Shown here: positions 17,879 through 27,910 of the stretch, one piece after another
Layout of the letters: each line of letters starts with the position of its first letter
Numbering within the stretch: the first letter of the stretch is position 1
Origin: an uncultured bacterium
GTDB taxonomy: Bacteria > Patescibacteriota > Saccharimonadia > Saccharimonadales > Saccharimonadaceae
Direction: 5' to 3'
Length of the DNA stretch: 64,000 nt
NCBI GenBank assembly: GCA_903832635.1
Contig: CAILCF010000003.1
Coordinates: 1 to 64,000 of the forward strand
Made by a program: the position numbers and the translations under genes
Notes under the pieces: model-generated
Databases searched by the model: none
The model's input: only the letters and a program-made list of their open reading frames with translations
Told to the model about the DNA's origin: nothing

Positions 17879-18068
17879 CTAGCCAGAACGTCCTTATATA
17901 AGGTGAGTGGCTATCAACCGCGAATGTTTTTCGGAAGAAATCAAATATGAGATTAGAACCGAACGGAAATCGTCCCGAAATGACGAAAAATAAGCGCTAA
18001 AAAGAATCTCTTTTTGGAAACTGGATGGTACCGTCCGCCGCAGCTTTTGCAAAGGTGGATTCCAGTGA
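17879..18068 (+). promoter_or_regulatory. T-box riboswitch leader of ileS (translational-type candidate)
   Basis: Antisequestrator-like fold: CTGGA(18021-18025)/TCCAG(18061-18065) closing, TGGTACC bulge (18026-18032), TCCGCC(18034-18039)/GGTGGA(18054-18059); upstream hairpin GTGG-CTATCAA-CCGC (17907-17921) with ATC specifier in loop. Confidence 0.75.
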
Positions 18069-18104
18069 CTAAATGGGGATTTTTGTTAACTTGAAAGGTA
18101 GACA

Positions 18105-20972
18105 ATGCAATTTACATCAGGAACTAGGCGACGAGCAGTAGAATACGAAAAAGATCTTGTGACAAAATGGAAACAGAACAAGACTTTTGAAAAATCGGTA
18201 GATTTTAGACCGGCTGATAACTCATATGTTTTTTATGATGGGCCACCTTTTATCAGTGGCTCACCTCATTACGGTACATTGTTACCAAGTATCGTCAAAG
18301 ATGCAATTCCTCGTTATCAGACCATGAAAGGCAAGCGAGTTGAGCGTGTTTGGGGCTGGGATTGTCACGGTCTACCGGCAGAAAATTTCGTTGAAAAAAA
18401 ACTTGGGATTAAAGACAGGCATGAAATTGGTACAAAAATAAGTTTAGCTGACTATATTACCACTATTCGTGAAAGTTTGATCCAAACCAGCAATGAGTGG
18501 GAAGATACGGTTAATCGTATTGGTCGTTGGGTAGATTTCGATGGTGGTTATAGAACCATGGATAAAGACTACATGGAGTCTGTATGGTGGGCCTTTAAAG
18601 AGCTCTACGATAAAGGCAAGATTTACGAAGGTGAAAAAGTTTTAATGTATGACACACAGTGGGCAACACCTTTGTCAAAAGCCGAAGTAACAATGGATAC
18701 GGGTGCATATATCGAAGTTACTGACCCTAGTATTTATGTGGAATTTAATTTAAAAGACGAAGACGCGAAACTCTTAGTATGGACAACAACTCCATGGACT
18801 TTGCCTGCAAATACAGCAATTGCCATTAATAATGATATGAATTATGTTGAGGTCGAACTTAATGATGGTAATAAATTTATTCTGTCTGAAAATTCACTCG
18901 ATACGGTTTTAACAGATGAAAAACATAATTTAATAGTTTACAAAATCATAAGGAATATAAAAGGCGAGGATTTGGTTGGGAAATTATATGAACCTTTATT
19001 TGGTGATCGTGGTAAAAACGCACAAAAAATTTGGTCAGCCGATTTTGTTACAACCGATTCCGGAACGGGGATAGTTCATATTGCACCAGCATATGGTGAA
19101 GATGATTTTATTTTGGGTCAAGAAAACAAAATCCCAGTTGTTCATGTTCTTGACGAATATGGTAAATTCACTGAAACCGAATGGAAGGGTGAAGATGTTT
19201 GGGAAATAAATAAAACGATAGCTAGAACATTAAAAGACCGTGGTATAGTCTGGAAAATTGAATACATCCAACACGAATATCCGCATAATCCCAGGACAGG
19301 CAACCGCTTGATGTACCGAGCACATCCTAGTTGGTTTTTTGATATTGATGGTCAACGCACGCAGATGCTAGCAGAGAATTCACAGCATATTAATTGGTTC
19401 CCTGAATATATTAAACATGGTCGTTTTGAGAAAACAATTGAAACAGCGCCTGACTGGAACTTGTCTCGTGATCGTTTCTGGGCTACGGCAATGCCTGTTT
19501 GGAAAGGAATTGATTCAAAGGGTAAAGAACATATCAAAGTTGTTGGCAGTTATGCTGAATTGAAGGAACTTAGTGGAGTTGAACTTGAGGACTATCATCG
19601 CCCATGGATAGATGACGTAAAGTTTGAAATTGACGGCATAAAATACCAGAGAATCGACAAGGTTTTAGATTGCTGGTTTGAAAGCGGAAGCATGCCATTT
19701 GCACAGTTCCATTATCCATTTGAAAATGTAAAAAAATTTGAAGAAAACTTCCCAGGTGATTTTATAGTCGAATACGTAGGACAGGTGCGAGCATGGTTTT
19801 ATTATGTACACGCCGTTAGTGTCGGTCTGTTTGGTCATAATGCCTACAAGAATGTCATTGTAACTGGGACTATCGCCGGTAATGACGGTCGAAAAATGAG
19901 TAAAAGTTATGGTAATTTTACCGACCCTAACGAGTTAATGGACCAATTCAGTGCAGATAGTTTGCGGTATTTATTGCTATCCAGCCCATTACTAAACGGT
20001 GAAGATTATAGTTTGCAAAACAAAGACGTCAGCGATATTGCCAGAAAACTTAGCATGATATGGAATATGTATGATTTTTTCACAATGTATGCCGAAGTTG
20101 ATAAGTGGGAATTCAATGGCGAAATAGTTGACCCAACCGAACACCTCGACACACCACTGGACCTATGGATAGTCAGTCGTGTACACCAACTGGTTGCCGA
20201 AGTTGAAAAAAATATGGATCTTTACGATATCCCTAATGCGATGAAGCCGATTTTGCCATTTATCGAAGATGCCAGTAACTGGTATGTCAGACGCAGTCGT
20301 AGACGCTTCTGGAAAGCTGGAGACGATGCCGACAAAAATAACGCCTATTCAACCCTGCATTATGTTTTAGTGCACCTAAGTATGGTATTAGCGCCATTTA
20401 CACCGTTTTTGGCAGAAGAACTTTATCAAAAAATGACGGGTGGTGAAAGTGTTCATCTGTTAGACTGGCCAAAAGTAGGTCATATTAATGAACTTGTCGT
20501 TAATGAAATGGAACAAGTTCGTGATTTTGTTAACCAGGGGTTAAGCATTCGTGCCAAAGAGCATCAAAAAGTACGCCAGCCACTTGCTAGCGTTACGATA
20601 CCGAAAATTGGAAACTTTGTTGATTTTGATAGCATATTGCGGGAAGAGCTGAATGTTAAAAAAGTTAGAATTGGTGATAAATTTGAACTTGATATGGTGA
20701 TAACGCCCGAACTAAAGAGCGAAGGTATTGCCCGCGAAGTAATTCGGCACATTCAAAGTGCCCGAAAAAATGCAGGACTTAATATTGATGACCGGATAGA
20801 ATTGTCACTTATAACGAATAATAATGAATTAGAAAAATCTATTAAAACCCACATCAAGATAATCACAGACGAGACACTAGCAATAAAATTCTCTAAATCT
20901 AATCATTTGAGTTATAGCGTAGATGTCAAGATTGACGACTTTGATTTGAAAATATTACTTCAAAAGGCATAA
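18105..20972 (+). CDS. ileS: Isoleucyl-tRNA synthetase, eukaryote-like/type 2
   Basis: GPPFISGSPHYGTLLPSIVKDAIPRYQTMKGKRVERVWGWDCHGLP, KMSKSYGNFTDPNELMDQFSADSLRYLLLSSPL. Confidence 0.95.
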   Translation: MQFTSGTRRRAVEYEKDLVTKWKQNKTFEKSVDFRPADNSYVFYDGPPFISGSPHYGTLLPSIVKDAIPRYQTMKGKRVERVWGWDCHGLPAENFVEKKLGIKDRHEIGTKISLADYITTIRESLIQTSNEWEDTVNRIGRWVDFDGGYRTMDKDYMESVWWAFKELYDKGKIYEGEKVLMYDTQWATPLSKAEVTMDTGAYIEVTDPSIYVEFNLKDEDAKLLVWTTTPWTLPANTAIAINNDMNYVEVELNDGNKFILSENSLDTVLTDEKHNLIVYKIIRNIKGEDLVGKLYEPLFGDRGKNAQKIWSADFVTTDSGTGIVHIAPAYGEDDFILGQENKIPVVHVLDEYGKFTETEWKGEDVWEINKTIARTLKDRGIVWKIEYIQHEYPHNPRTGNRLMYRAHPSWFFDIDGQRTQMLAENSQHINWFPEYIKHGRFEKTIETAPDWNLSRDRFWATAMPVWKGIDSKGKEHIKVVGSYAELKELSGVELEDYHRPWIDDVKFEIDGIKYQRIDKVLDCWFESGSMPFAQFHYPFENVKKFEENFPGDFIVEYVGQVRAWFYYVHAVSVGLFGHNAYKNVIVTGTIAGNDGRKMSKSYGNFTDPNELMDQFSADSLRYLLLSSPLLNGEDYSLQNKDVSDIARKLSMIWNMYDFFTMYAEVDKWEFNGEIVDPTEHLDTPLDLWIVSRVHQLVAEVEKNMDLYDIPNAMKPILPFIEDASNWYVRRSRRRFWKAGDDADKNNAYSTLHYVLVHLSMVLAPFTPFLAEELYQKMTGGESVHLLDWPKVGHINELVVNEMEQVRDFVNQGLSIRAKEHQKVRQPLASVTIPKIGNFVDFDSILREELNVKKVRIGDKFELDMVITPELKSEGIAREVIRHIQSARKNAGLNIDDRIELSLITNNNELEKSIKTHIKIITDETLAIKFSKSNHLSYSVDVKIDDFDLKILLQKA

Positions 20973-21054
20973 TCATTAACTACAAACAGAGGTGGGTAGT
21001 TGACTATTATTTCCGATTATGCTAAAATAAGGTGATTAAGGAATAAACATAAAA

Positions 21055-21246
21055 ATGTCTGAACTTAACTACCTACAATTTCAACCAATCGATCCGTCCT
21101 CTTATGACATGCCGGAAGAGCATCGCCATCAAGACGAAATTGTCTTAGATGACGGAATTGACGAAGAGCAACTGGATCAGTATTGGGACCAAGTCGTTGA
21201 AGACATACATAAAGACCCGGATTGGTTCACTTTTAGTGATGAATAA
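21055..21246 (+). CDS. Small acidic hypothetical protein
   Basis: 63-aa acidic ORF in intergenic position with plausible promoter upstream. Confidence 0.55.
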   Translation: MSELNYLQFQPIDPSSYDMPEEHRHQDEIVLDDGIDEEQLDQYWDQVVEDIHKDPDWFTFSDE

Positions 21247-21262
21247 AAGCTATAATTAATAT

Positions 21263-21634
21263 ATGACTGACGCAGAATTTGACGAATTAATTACCAGGGC
21301 AATGAACGAATTGCCCCAAAAATATATTAAAGGATTGCAAAATGTAGCGATTGTAATGGCTGACGAACCAACGCCAGTACAGATGCAAAAGATGAAAATT
21401 GATGGTAAACACCTTTTATTGGGTCTTTACGAAGGGATTCCACTGACCCAACGGGGATCTAATTATACCTTCGTACTTCCGGATAAAATCACCCTTTTTA
21501 AATATTCAATCATAGCAGTATCACGCGACGATGAACAATTATTCGAGCAGATAAAAAGAACACTGTGGCATGAAATTGCGCATTATTATGGCTTGAATCA
21601 TAAAAGAATCGATGAAATTCAAAACAAAAAATAG
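21263..21634 (+). CDS. Zincin-like metallopeptidase family protein
   Basis: TLWHEIAHYYGLNHKRI (HExxHxxxxxH). Confidence 0.8.
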   Translation: MTDAEFDELITRAMNELPQKYIKGLQNVAIVMADEPTPVQMQKMKIDGKHLLLGLYEGIPLTQRGSNYTFVLPDKITLFKYSIIAVSRDDEQLFEQIKRTLWHEIAHYYGLNHKRIDEIQNKK

Positions 21635-21683
21635 TTTTCCGGGTCTCGCTTTTTATCCATAAGTGCTTTATATTAGTATCATC

Positions 21684-22586
21684 GTGAAAGCGAAAACAAA
21701 AATCAGTAAAAAAAATAAGTTTCCGACTATTAGACGAGTCAATGACGCCTTTAAATTAGCGTTTGTACCGCATAAAAAGAACGGATTTCGACCACATTTA
21801 ATCAGGTATTACGGAATTATCGCTATTATATTTGTTGTAGTGGGGCTTCAATTTGGATATAACGGTGCTAAAACCGGAAATGTATTGGGCGTTGAATCGA
21901 ACATTACAATTACTTCACTATTTAATCAAACAAATGTTTATCGACATGAAAAAGGCGTCGGTCAATTAAAACTCAACGACAAGCTCGATAAAGCAGCGTA
22001 TTTAAAAGCTCAAGATATGTTTGCAAAACAATATTGGGCTCATAATTCTCCTGATGGAATACAGCCTTGGAAGTGGTTTGCGGATGTCGGATATAATTAT
22101 GACGAAGCCGGTGAGAATTTAGCTAAAAACTTTTCAACGACTAACGGAGTTATGACTGCTTGGATAGAATCACCAACACACAAGGCAAATATTTTAAAAA
22201 GCAGCTATCAAGACGTTGGATTTGCTGTTGTAAGTGGGATATTAGATAAAAAACCGGCTACTTTAGTAGTCGCATTGTACGCAAGTCCAGCCAATAATGC
22301 AGTATCAAGTGCAAGTACGGCTGTTTCTGAATCGTCGGATACCAACCAACCCAATATTCTGACACAATTTGCCGTGGCGGCTCAATCGATAACACCGGCT
22401 GTCATGTGGGGGCTACTAATTTTGCTATTTGCTGTTGCGGTGTCGGTCGTGACTCACACAAACCGCTCAAAGTTAACCAGAACTCTTCGCAGATCATGGT
22501 ATCGTCACCATGCAATTTATAAAGCAGTCGGCTTTTTGGCGTTGGGTTTATTAATCGTATATCTATATGGTGGCGGACAGATTTAG
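21684..22586 (+). CDS. CAP (SCP/PR-1) domain membrane protein
   Basis: QTNVYRHEKGVGQLKLNDKLDKAAYLKAQDMFAKQYWAHNSPDG ... GENLAKNF ... AWIESPTHKANIL; TM segments. GTG start assumed (ORF opens at 21663). Confidence 0.85.
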   Translation: MKAKTKISKKNKFPTIRRVNDAFKLAFVPHKKNGFRPHLIRYYGIIAIIFVVVGLQFGYNGAKTGNVLGVESNITITSLFNQTNVYRHEKGVGQLKLNDKLDKAAYLKAQDMFAKQYWAHNSPDGIQPWKWFADVGYNYDEAGENLAKNFSTTNGVMTAWIESPTHKANILKSSYQDVGFAVVSGILDKKPATLVVALYASPANNAVSSASTAVSESSDTNQPNILTQFAVAAQSITPAVMWGLLILLFAVAVSVVTHTNRSKLTRTLRRSWYRHHAIYKAVGFLALGLLIVYLYGGGQI

Positions 22587-22668
22587 ATTATTATAATGTT
22601 CGTTGCATAAGAAGCTCACATCTGTTATAATCTGCAGTTGATTGAATATAAAATATAAGGAATTTTAA

Positions 22669-22977
22669 ATGGTAAAAGCAGTTGTTAAAATTGGCGGAAA
22701 ACAATTCATCGTTTCTGAAAAAGATACTCTATTAGTTGATTTGCTACCCGAGGGTACAAAGAAATTAGAACTTGACGCGTTACTCATAATTGATGGCGAT
22801 AATACTCAGGTTGGAAAACCAATCGTCAAAGGCGTAAAGGTATCGGCAAAAGTTCTTGAGGATTTTGTAAAAGGTGAAAAAATCCGAGTAATCCGATATA
22901 AAGCAAAAAAACGCGTTCACAAAGAGAACGGTCATCGTCAAAAGTACAGTAAAATCCAGATAATTTCAATAAAATAA
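22669..22977 (+). CDS. rplU: 50S ribosomal protein L21
   Basis: VVKIGGKQFIVSEKDTLLVD ... RYKAKKRVHKENGHRQKYSKIQI. Confidence 0.92.
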   Translation: MVKAVVKIGGKQFIVSEKDTLLVDLLPEGTKKLELDALLIIDGDNTQVGKPIVKGVKVSAKVLEDFVKGEKIRVIRYKAKKRVHKENGHRQKYSKIQIISIK

Positions 22978-22995
22978 TCTTAATTTAGCAAAGAG

Positions 22996-23021
22996 AATTC
23001 CCGTTAAGACTCGGGGATTTT
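22996..23021 (+). terminator. Terminator after rplU
   Basis: aattcccg...cggggatttt stem (one G-U). Confidence 0.65.
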
Positions 23022-23070
23022 GTATTTGCTCATGTTATAATGGTTTGAAAGAGAAGAGGAATATCAACAC

Positions 23071-23838
23071 GTGGCGACTGTAATTTCAGTGACTAATCAA
23101 AAAGGTGGCGTAGGTAAAACAACTACTGCTGTAAATTTAGCGTATTATATCGCAAAAACCGGTCGGAGAACGCTACTGATAGATTTTGATCCTCAGGGGA
23201 ATGCCACCAGTGGCTTGGGGATAGATAAACAGGATTTGCAACTAACAATGGCCGATGTTGTAATGGGCCAGGCTAGTCTTGACCAGGTAATTATACAAAT
23301 GTCATATAAAAACTTTTTTTTAGCCCCTTCAACTCCTCATTTGGCAGATACCGAGGTCCAATTAGCGCAGGCCGAAAAACGATTCTCACGTTTGAAAAAT
23401 GCTATTGAATCAAGCACCGCAGAATATGATGTAATAATCGTCGACAATCCACCAAGTCTAAGCCTGCTGACCGTAAATGGGATTGTTGCAGCAAAATATG
23501 TTCTAATACCCGTTCAAGTTGAGTTTTATGCACTTGAGGGGTTAGGTCAATTGCTTGAAACTATGAAACTAATCAGAAAGGGTATGAACCCAACCCTAGA
23601 ACTATTGGGAGTTTTACCTACGATGATGGATACTCGTACAACATTGGGCGGTCAGGTTTATCAAGAAATAAGAAAGCATTTTCCTGGAAAAGTTCTTGAA
23701 ACAATTATTCCTAGGAACGTTCGATTAGCCGAGGCACCAAGCCACGGTTTGCCAATCGGTGCTTACGACAAGTTTTCAAAAGGTGCACGTGCCTACAAAG
23801 CACTAACCAAGGAGGTAATAATTCGTGCCAACGTCTAA
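23071..23838 (+). CDS. parA: ParA family chromosome-partitioning ATPase
   Basis: NQKGGVGKTTTAVNLAYYIA, IDFDPQGNATSGLG; followed by parB. Confidence 0.95.
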   Translation: MATVISVTNQKGGVGKTTTAVNLAYYIAKTGRRTLLIDFDPQGNATSGLGIDKQDLQLTMADVVMGQASLDQVIIQMSYKNFFLAPSTPHLADTEVQLAQAEKRFSRLKNAIESSTAEYDVIIVDNPPSLSLLTVNGIVAAKYVLIPVQVEFYALEGLGQLLETMKLIRKGMNPTLELLGVLPTMMDTRTTLGGQVYQEIRKHFPGKVLETIIPRNVRLAEAPSHGLPIGAYDKFSKGARAYKALTKEVIIRANV

Positions 23839-24727
23839 AAATAACAGATTAAAACACGGTCTTGGCCGAGGCTTTGAAACACTAATACCTACAGATTTGT
23901 TAGACGAGTCATTTGATCCTACGGTTTCTCAAGACCATAAAGTCAGTGAACTTCGCCAAATTAAACTTGATCAAATAATTGTCGATCCTGACCAGCCACG
24001 AAAACAATTCGATGACGCTGGAATAGAAGAACTAGCTATATCGATTAGGGAACATGGGGTATTGCAACCGATTATTGTGACTCCACATAAAAATGGATAC
24101 CAAGTAGTAGCTGGTGAACGTCGTTTACATGCATCAAGAATTGCAGGTTTAGATAAAATTCCAGCTCTTGTCAGGACACTCTCGGGTCAACATAAATTAG
24201 AAATATCATTGATTGAAAATTTGCAGCGTAAGGATTTGAATGACATGGAGACAGCTACCGCATACACTAAACTCCATATCCAATTCAATATGACCCTCGA
24301 ACAGATTGGAAAGAGGGTTGGGAACAAATCCGTTGCTACTGTTAGCAATAAGATGAGGTTGTTAAAACTACCAAATTTTGTCCAAGAGATGATTGTTTCC
24401 GGTTCTATTACAGAAGGACAGGTAAGGCCTTTAATAGGCCTTGATGAGCCTACAATAAAACGAGTTATGGAAAGAGTTGTGCGTGAAGATCTTAGTGCCA
24501 GAAGAATTGAGCAAATTGTAGTTGATTTAAAAAAGAATCGTAAGGACTCAAAAATGTCTCCAGAGCAACAGATTAAGGAACAGCCATACATAAATCAATT
24601 AAAACGGATTCAAAAACATTTAAAAACCGATGTTAGTATCCAAACAAACGCCAAGGGTTCTGGAAAAATTACTATAAAATTCAAAAATCAAGATGAATTT
24701 GAGAGACTACATAACTTACTTGGTTAA
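23825..24727 (+). CDS. parB: ParB/RepB/Spo0J chromosome-partitioning protein
   Basis: LGRGFETLIP, PDQPRKQFDD, GYQVVAGERRLHASRIAGL, ENLQRKDLNDMETA. Confidence 0.95.
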   Translation: MPTSKNNRLKHGLGRGFETLIPTDLLDESFDPTVSQDHKVSELRQIKLDQIIVDPDQPRKQFDDAGIEELAISIREHGVLQPIIVTPHKNGYQVVAGERRLHASRIAGLDKIPALVRTLSGQHKLEISLIENLQRKDLNDMETATAYTKLHIQFNMTLEQIGKRVGNKSVATVSNKMRLLKLPNFVQEMIVSGSITEGQVRPLIGLDEPTIKRVMERVVREDLSARRIEQIVVDLKKNRKDSKMSPEQQIKEQPYINQLKRIQKHLKTDVSIQTNAKGSGKITIKFKNQDEFERLHNLLG

Positions 24728-24728
24728 C

Positions 24729-25328
24729 CTAAAAAGAACGAATTTTGTTTAGCGGAAATATTCTAAAACTGACCGGTCCAACGACATCGTAAAGTGGTAT
24801 CGTGCCAAGTCCATTTCGCGAATCAAATGAATACGTTCCCTGACGATGGTCACCGGAAACAAATAACTCTTCGTTTGGAACAGTCCAGTCACCACTTCCA
24901 CTTGTTGGACTGCCAGGTTCACCATGGTTGGAGTCATCCGGGTTAAAACCATTCGGATACTGTTTATTGTAAACAGTGTAATGTCCATCTTTTAGAACTA
25001 CGCGCTCACCGGGAAGACCGATAACGCGTTTAACAATATACTCATCACCAATACCATCAGTGTAACGAGGATTTTTAAAAACAATAATTTGTCCTCGATT
25101 GGGCATATAGGTTTTATTCTGCAACTGAGCGACCGTTACTGGAACACGATTTACAATCAAGCGGTCGCCTGTATATAAAGTAGTTTCCATACTTGGTCCG
25201 ACAACACTAAAACTTCGAAAGATAAATGTATTAATAAATAAGGTACCTATTAAAACAAAAAGAATAAAAATAGTAATACTAATTGCGTCTTTAACAAACG
25301 GATGGCGCTTGATAAAATTAATTTCCAT
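24729..25328 (-). CDS. lepB: Signal peptidase I
   Basis: VGPSMETTLYTGDRLIVNR, YIVKRVIGLPGERV, SGDHRQGTYSFDSR. Confidence 0.93.
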   Translation of the reverse strand: MEINFIKRHPFVKDAISITIFILFVLIGTLFINTFIFRSFSVVGPSMETTLYTGDRLIVNRVPVTVAQLQNKTYMPNRGQIIVFKNPRYTDGIGDEYIVKRVIGLPGERVVLKDGHYTVYNKQYPNGFNPDDSNHGEPGSPTSGSGDWTVPNEELFVSGDHRQGTYSFDSRNGLGTIPLYDVVGPVSFRIFPLNKIRSF

Positions 25329-25428
25329 ACTTAATCACTATACACTTTTTAAGGTTATATCGATACCCGTGAAAGCGGTTACAGTGTTTTAATATACTTC
25401 AAAGTTAGGTATAGTAGTATGAGTATTT

Positions 25429-27069
25429 ATGAAAGAAAGTAACTCCTCAGTTGATGGATTTATTCCCAGGCGTGCTGGGATTAATTTGAGTGATATTAAT
25501 CTTCGAGCCGGCCAAAGTAATGTTATTGGTCTGCACGAAGAAAAATCGCAAAAAAGAGAAAAACCAAGTGACGGATTTATTCCCCAAACCGCAAAAGTAC
25601 AATCCGGCATAGGCGTGAAGCGTTCAGATATTGATGAATCACTCCGGGATATTGACGATAATAAAAAACCTGCAAAAAAAATCAGTCGAAAACAACGCAG
25701 GCGACTAAAAAAACTGTCGAAAAAGCCAAAGAATAAACTGAAAAGAATAATTAAATGGTTCGCAGTCATATTAATTGTGTTAGTAATTGCTGCAGGAGGT
25801 TATGTTGCTTATAGGTTTGTTGTTGCCGGCGGAAATATTTTTCAAGGGAGTATATTCGATCTTTTCCAGAGTCAATCATTAAAAACCGATAGTAATGGGC
25901 GAAGTAACTTTTTAATTCTTGGTACCACAGAAGACGATCCGGGGCATCCGGGATCAAACTTGACAGACAGTATGTTGGTACTAAGTATTGATCAAAAGAA
26001 TAAAAATGCGTATATGTTCAGTATCCCTCGTGATTTGTATGTTGAGTTCGGCACTGCATGCACATCAGGTTATGCCGGTAAGATTAATGAGTATTTCAGT
26101 TGTTCAAACGACGGAACTGATAGTTTAGCCGAACAAGATCGTCTAACGAAAACTCAAAAATTAATAGGGGACATATTCGGTATGGATATCCAGTATGGGG
26201 TGCACGTCAATCAAACAGTAGTAAAGGAGGCCGTCGATGCCGTTGGAGGAATTGATGTGAATATTGTTGGTGACGGTGCACCGGGGATATTGGACCGAAA
26301 TTTCGATTGGCGATGCAATTACAAATGCTTCCTCGTTAGATATAAAAATGGCGTAAATCACCTAGACGGGACAGCTGCTATGTATTTGACAATGGCCAGA
26401 GGTGATAGCTCACCAACATATGGACTGGCAAAATCGAACTTTGACAGAGAAATAAACCAACAAAAAATTATTATCGCTCTGAAAAACAAGGCTGCAAGCA
26501 CGGGTACGTTAACAAATATTGGTGCAGTATCAAAATTATTAGATACCTTGGGTAACAATTTAAGGACAAACATCCAAACAAAGGAAATTAGAACCTTAAT
26601 GCAGGTCGGTGGTGAGATAAAAGCAAACGATATCCATACATTAAGTTTGATTGATGGTGATAATGCGGTAGTAAAAACGGGTGGTTACGGAGGTATGAGT
26701 GTCGTAATGCCTTCATCGGGTATGTTTGATTATTCCGGTATACAAGCATTCATTAAAAAGAACCTCAGCAATAATGCGGTTGCCAAAGAATCAGCCTCAA
26801 TTGTTGTACTGAATGGGACTAATCAAGTTGGATTAGGTCAAAAGAAGGCCGATACTTTAACAGCAGACGGCTTTAATGTAATAAGTGTCCAGAATGCACC
26901 AACGGGGACTTATGATAATGTTGAGGTATATAAAATCGGAAAAGGTTATCCAGCATCGGAACAAAAACTAACTAGTTTGTATAACGTAAAAATTAAAACC
27001 ACAACACCTCCAATAACTGTAGATAGTAATACAAAATTTGTAATAATTTTTGGGTCTGCAACTAATTAG
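25429..27069 (+). CDS. LytR-CpsA-Psr (LCP) family protein with LytR C-terminal domain
   Basis: DSMLVLSIDQKNKNAYMFSIPRDLYV, GGIDVNI, YLTMARGDSSPTYGLAKSNFDREINQQ; C-terminal VVLNGTNQVGLGQKKADTL. Confidence 0.92.
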   Translation: MKESNSSVDGFIPRRAGINLSDINLRAGQSNVIGLHEEKSQKREKPSDGFIPQTAKVQSGIGVKRSDIDESLRDIDDNKKPAKKISRKQRRRLKKLSKKPKNKLKRIIKWFAVILIVLVIAAGGYVAYRFVVAGGNIFQGSIFDLFQSQSLKTDSNGRSNFLILGTTEDDPGHPGSNLTDSMLVLSIDQKNKNAYMFSIPRDLYVEFGTACTSGYAGKINEYFSCSNDGTDSLAEQDRLTKTQKLIGDIFGMDIQYGVHVNQTVVKEAVDAVGGIDVNIVGDGAPGILDRNFDWRCNYKCFLVRYKNGVNHLDGTAAMYLTMARGDSSPTYGLAKSNFDREINQQKIIIALKNKAASTGTLTNIGAVSKLLDTLGNNLRTNIQTKEIRTLMQVGGEIKANDIHTLSLIDGDNAVVKTGGYGGMSVVMPSSGMFDYSGIQAFIKKNLSNNAVAKESASIVVLNGTNQVGLGQKKADTLTADGFNVISVQNAPTGTYDNVEVYKIGKGYPASEQKLTSLYNVKIKTTTPPITVDSNTKFVIIFGSATN

Positions 27070-27103
27070 GCTATAAGGCTATCGTGATATACTATCTATT
27101 GAT

Positions 27104-27910
27104 ATGGAATTCTTAAAGACAATTAAAAAACGGCGATCGCTGTTGAGTGAAATAATCTATATCGCACTTAATATCGGCATTGCGGTTCTTTTAATGATTA
27201 CTATCAGGACAACCGGCTCTTTTCTATTAGCATTTGCAATTGTTTTAATTGGTAAATGGCGAATTTTTGCCGTTAGACCACGATTTTGGTTTGCAAATAT
27301 TCAAGCTAATCTAGTCTCTATTATAGTAAGTATCAGTTTTGTCGTACTATTGTATGCTGCCAATTTAAGTGGAGCAAACAGTACCCAGATATTTATTATT
27401 CAGTTAATTTTGGTAATTCTAGATGTCATCTGGCTATTATTTTTGAAGTCACAGTCAAAAAGGGTATACATTGTAGCCCAGGCTGGGATAGCATTGTTTG
27501 TCGGAATTACGTCGATTTTTTATATGTCATACAACTGGATAGCATCAGTAGCTGTAATACTAGCCTGGGTGGTAGGTTATGCCACGGCCAAGCATGTGCT
27601 TGGAAGTTATGATGATGAAAGTCACACAGTATTTTTAAGTCTTGTATGGGGTCTGATGTTAGCAGAAATCAGTTGGCTCGCTTATCACTGGACAATTGCA
27701 TATCATCTGCCATTCGTTTCAAACATGTTGTTACCACAGGTATCGATCATTACTCTTTGTTTTGGGTTTTTGATATACAAGTCTTATGATTCCTATTATC
27801 ACTATCAAAAAATTCGCATGAACGACATTATACTTCCGCTTCTTTTTACATTTTCGATAGTCACTCTATTAATGCTGTTTTTTAATGGCGTTAGTACTGG
27901 TGTGTCATAG
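27104..27910 (+). CDS. Polytopic membrane protein, hypothetical
   Basis: Multiple hydrophobic helices; -10 like TATACT upstream. Confidence 0.75.
   Translation: MEFLKTIKKRRSLLSEIIYIALNIGIAVLLMITIRTTGSFLLAFAIVLIGKWRIFAVRPRFWFANIQANLVSIIVSISFVVLLYAANLSGANSTQIFIIQLILVILDVIWLLFLKSQSKRVYIVAQAGIALFVGITSIFYMSYNWIASVAVILAWVVGYATAKHVLGSYDDESHTVFLSLVWGLMLAEISWLAYHWTIAYHLPFVSNMLLPQVSIITLCFGFLIYKSYDSYYHYQKIRMNDIILPLLFTFSIVTLLMLFFNGVSTGVS

Noticed and set aside
23060-23085. Possible parS site (CAACACGTGGCG) upstream of parA
   Set aside because: Only the CACGTG core matches TGTTTCACGTGAAACA; flanks do not, and similar cores occur inside CDSs (49207, 41276).
24187-24591. 134-aa minus-strand ORF inside parB
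   Set aside because: Shadow ORF opposite a clear ParB CDS; composition (Ser/Ile/Cys/Leu-rich) typical of antisense translation, no motif.
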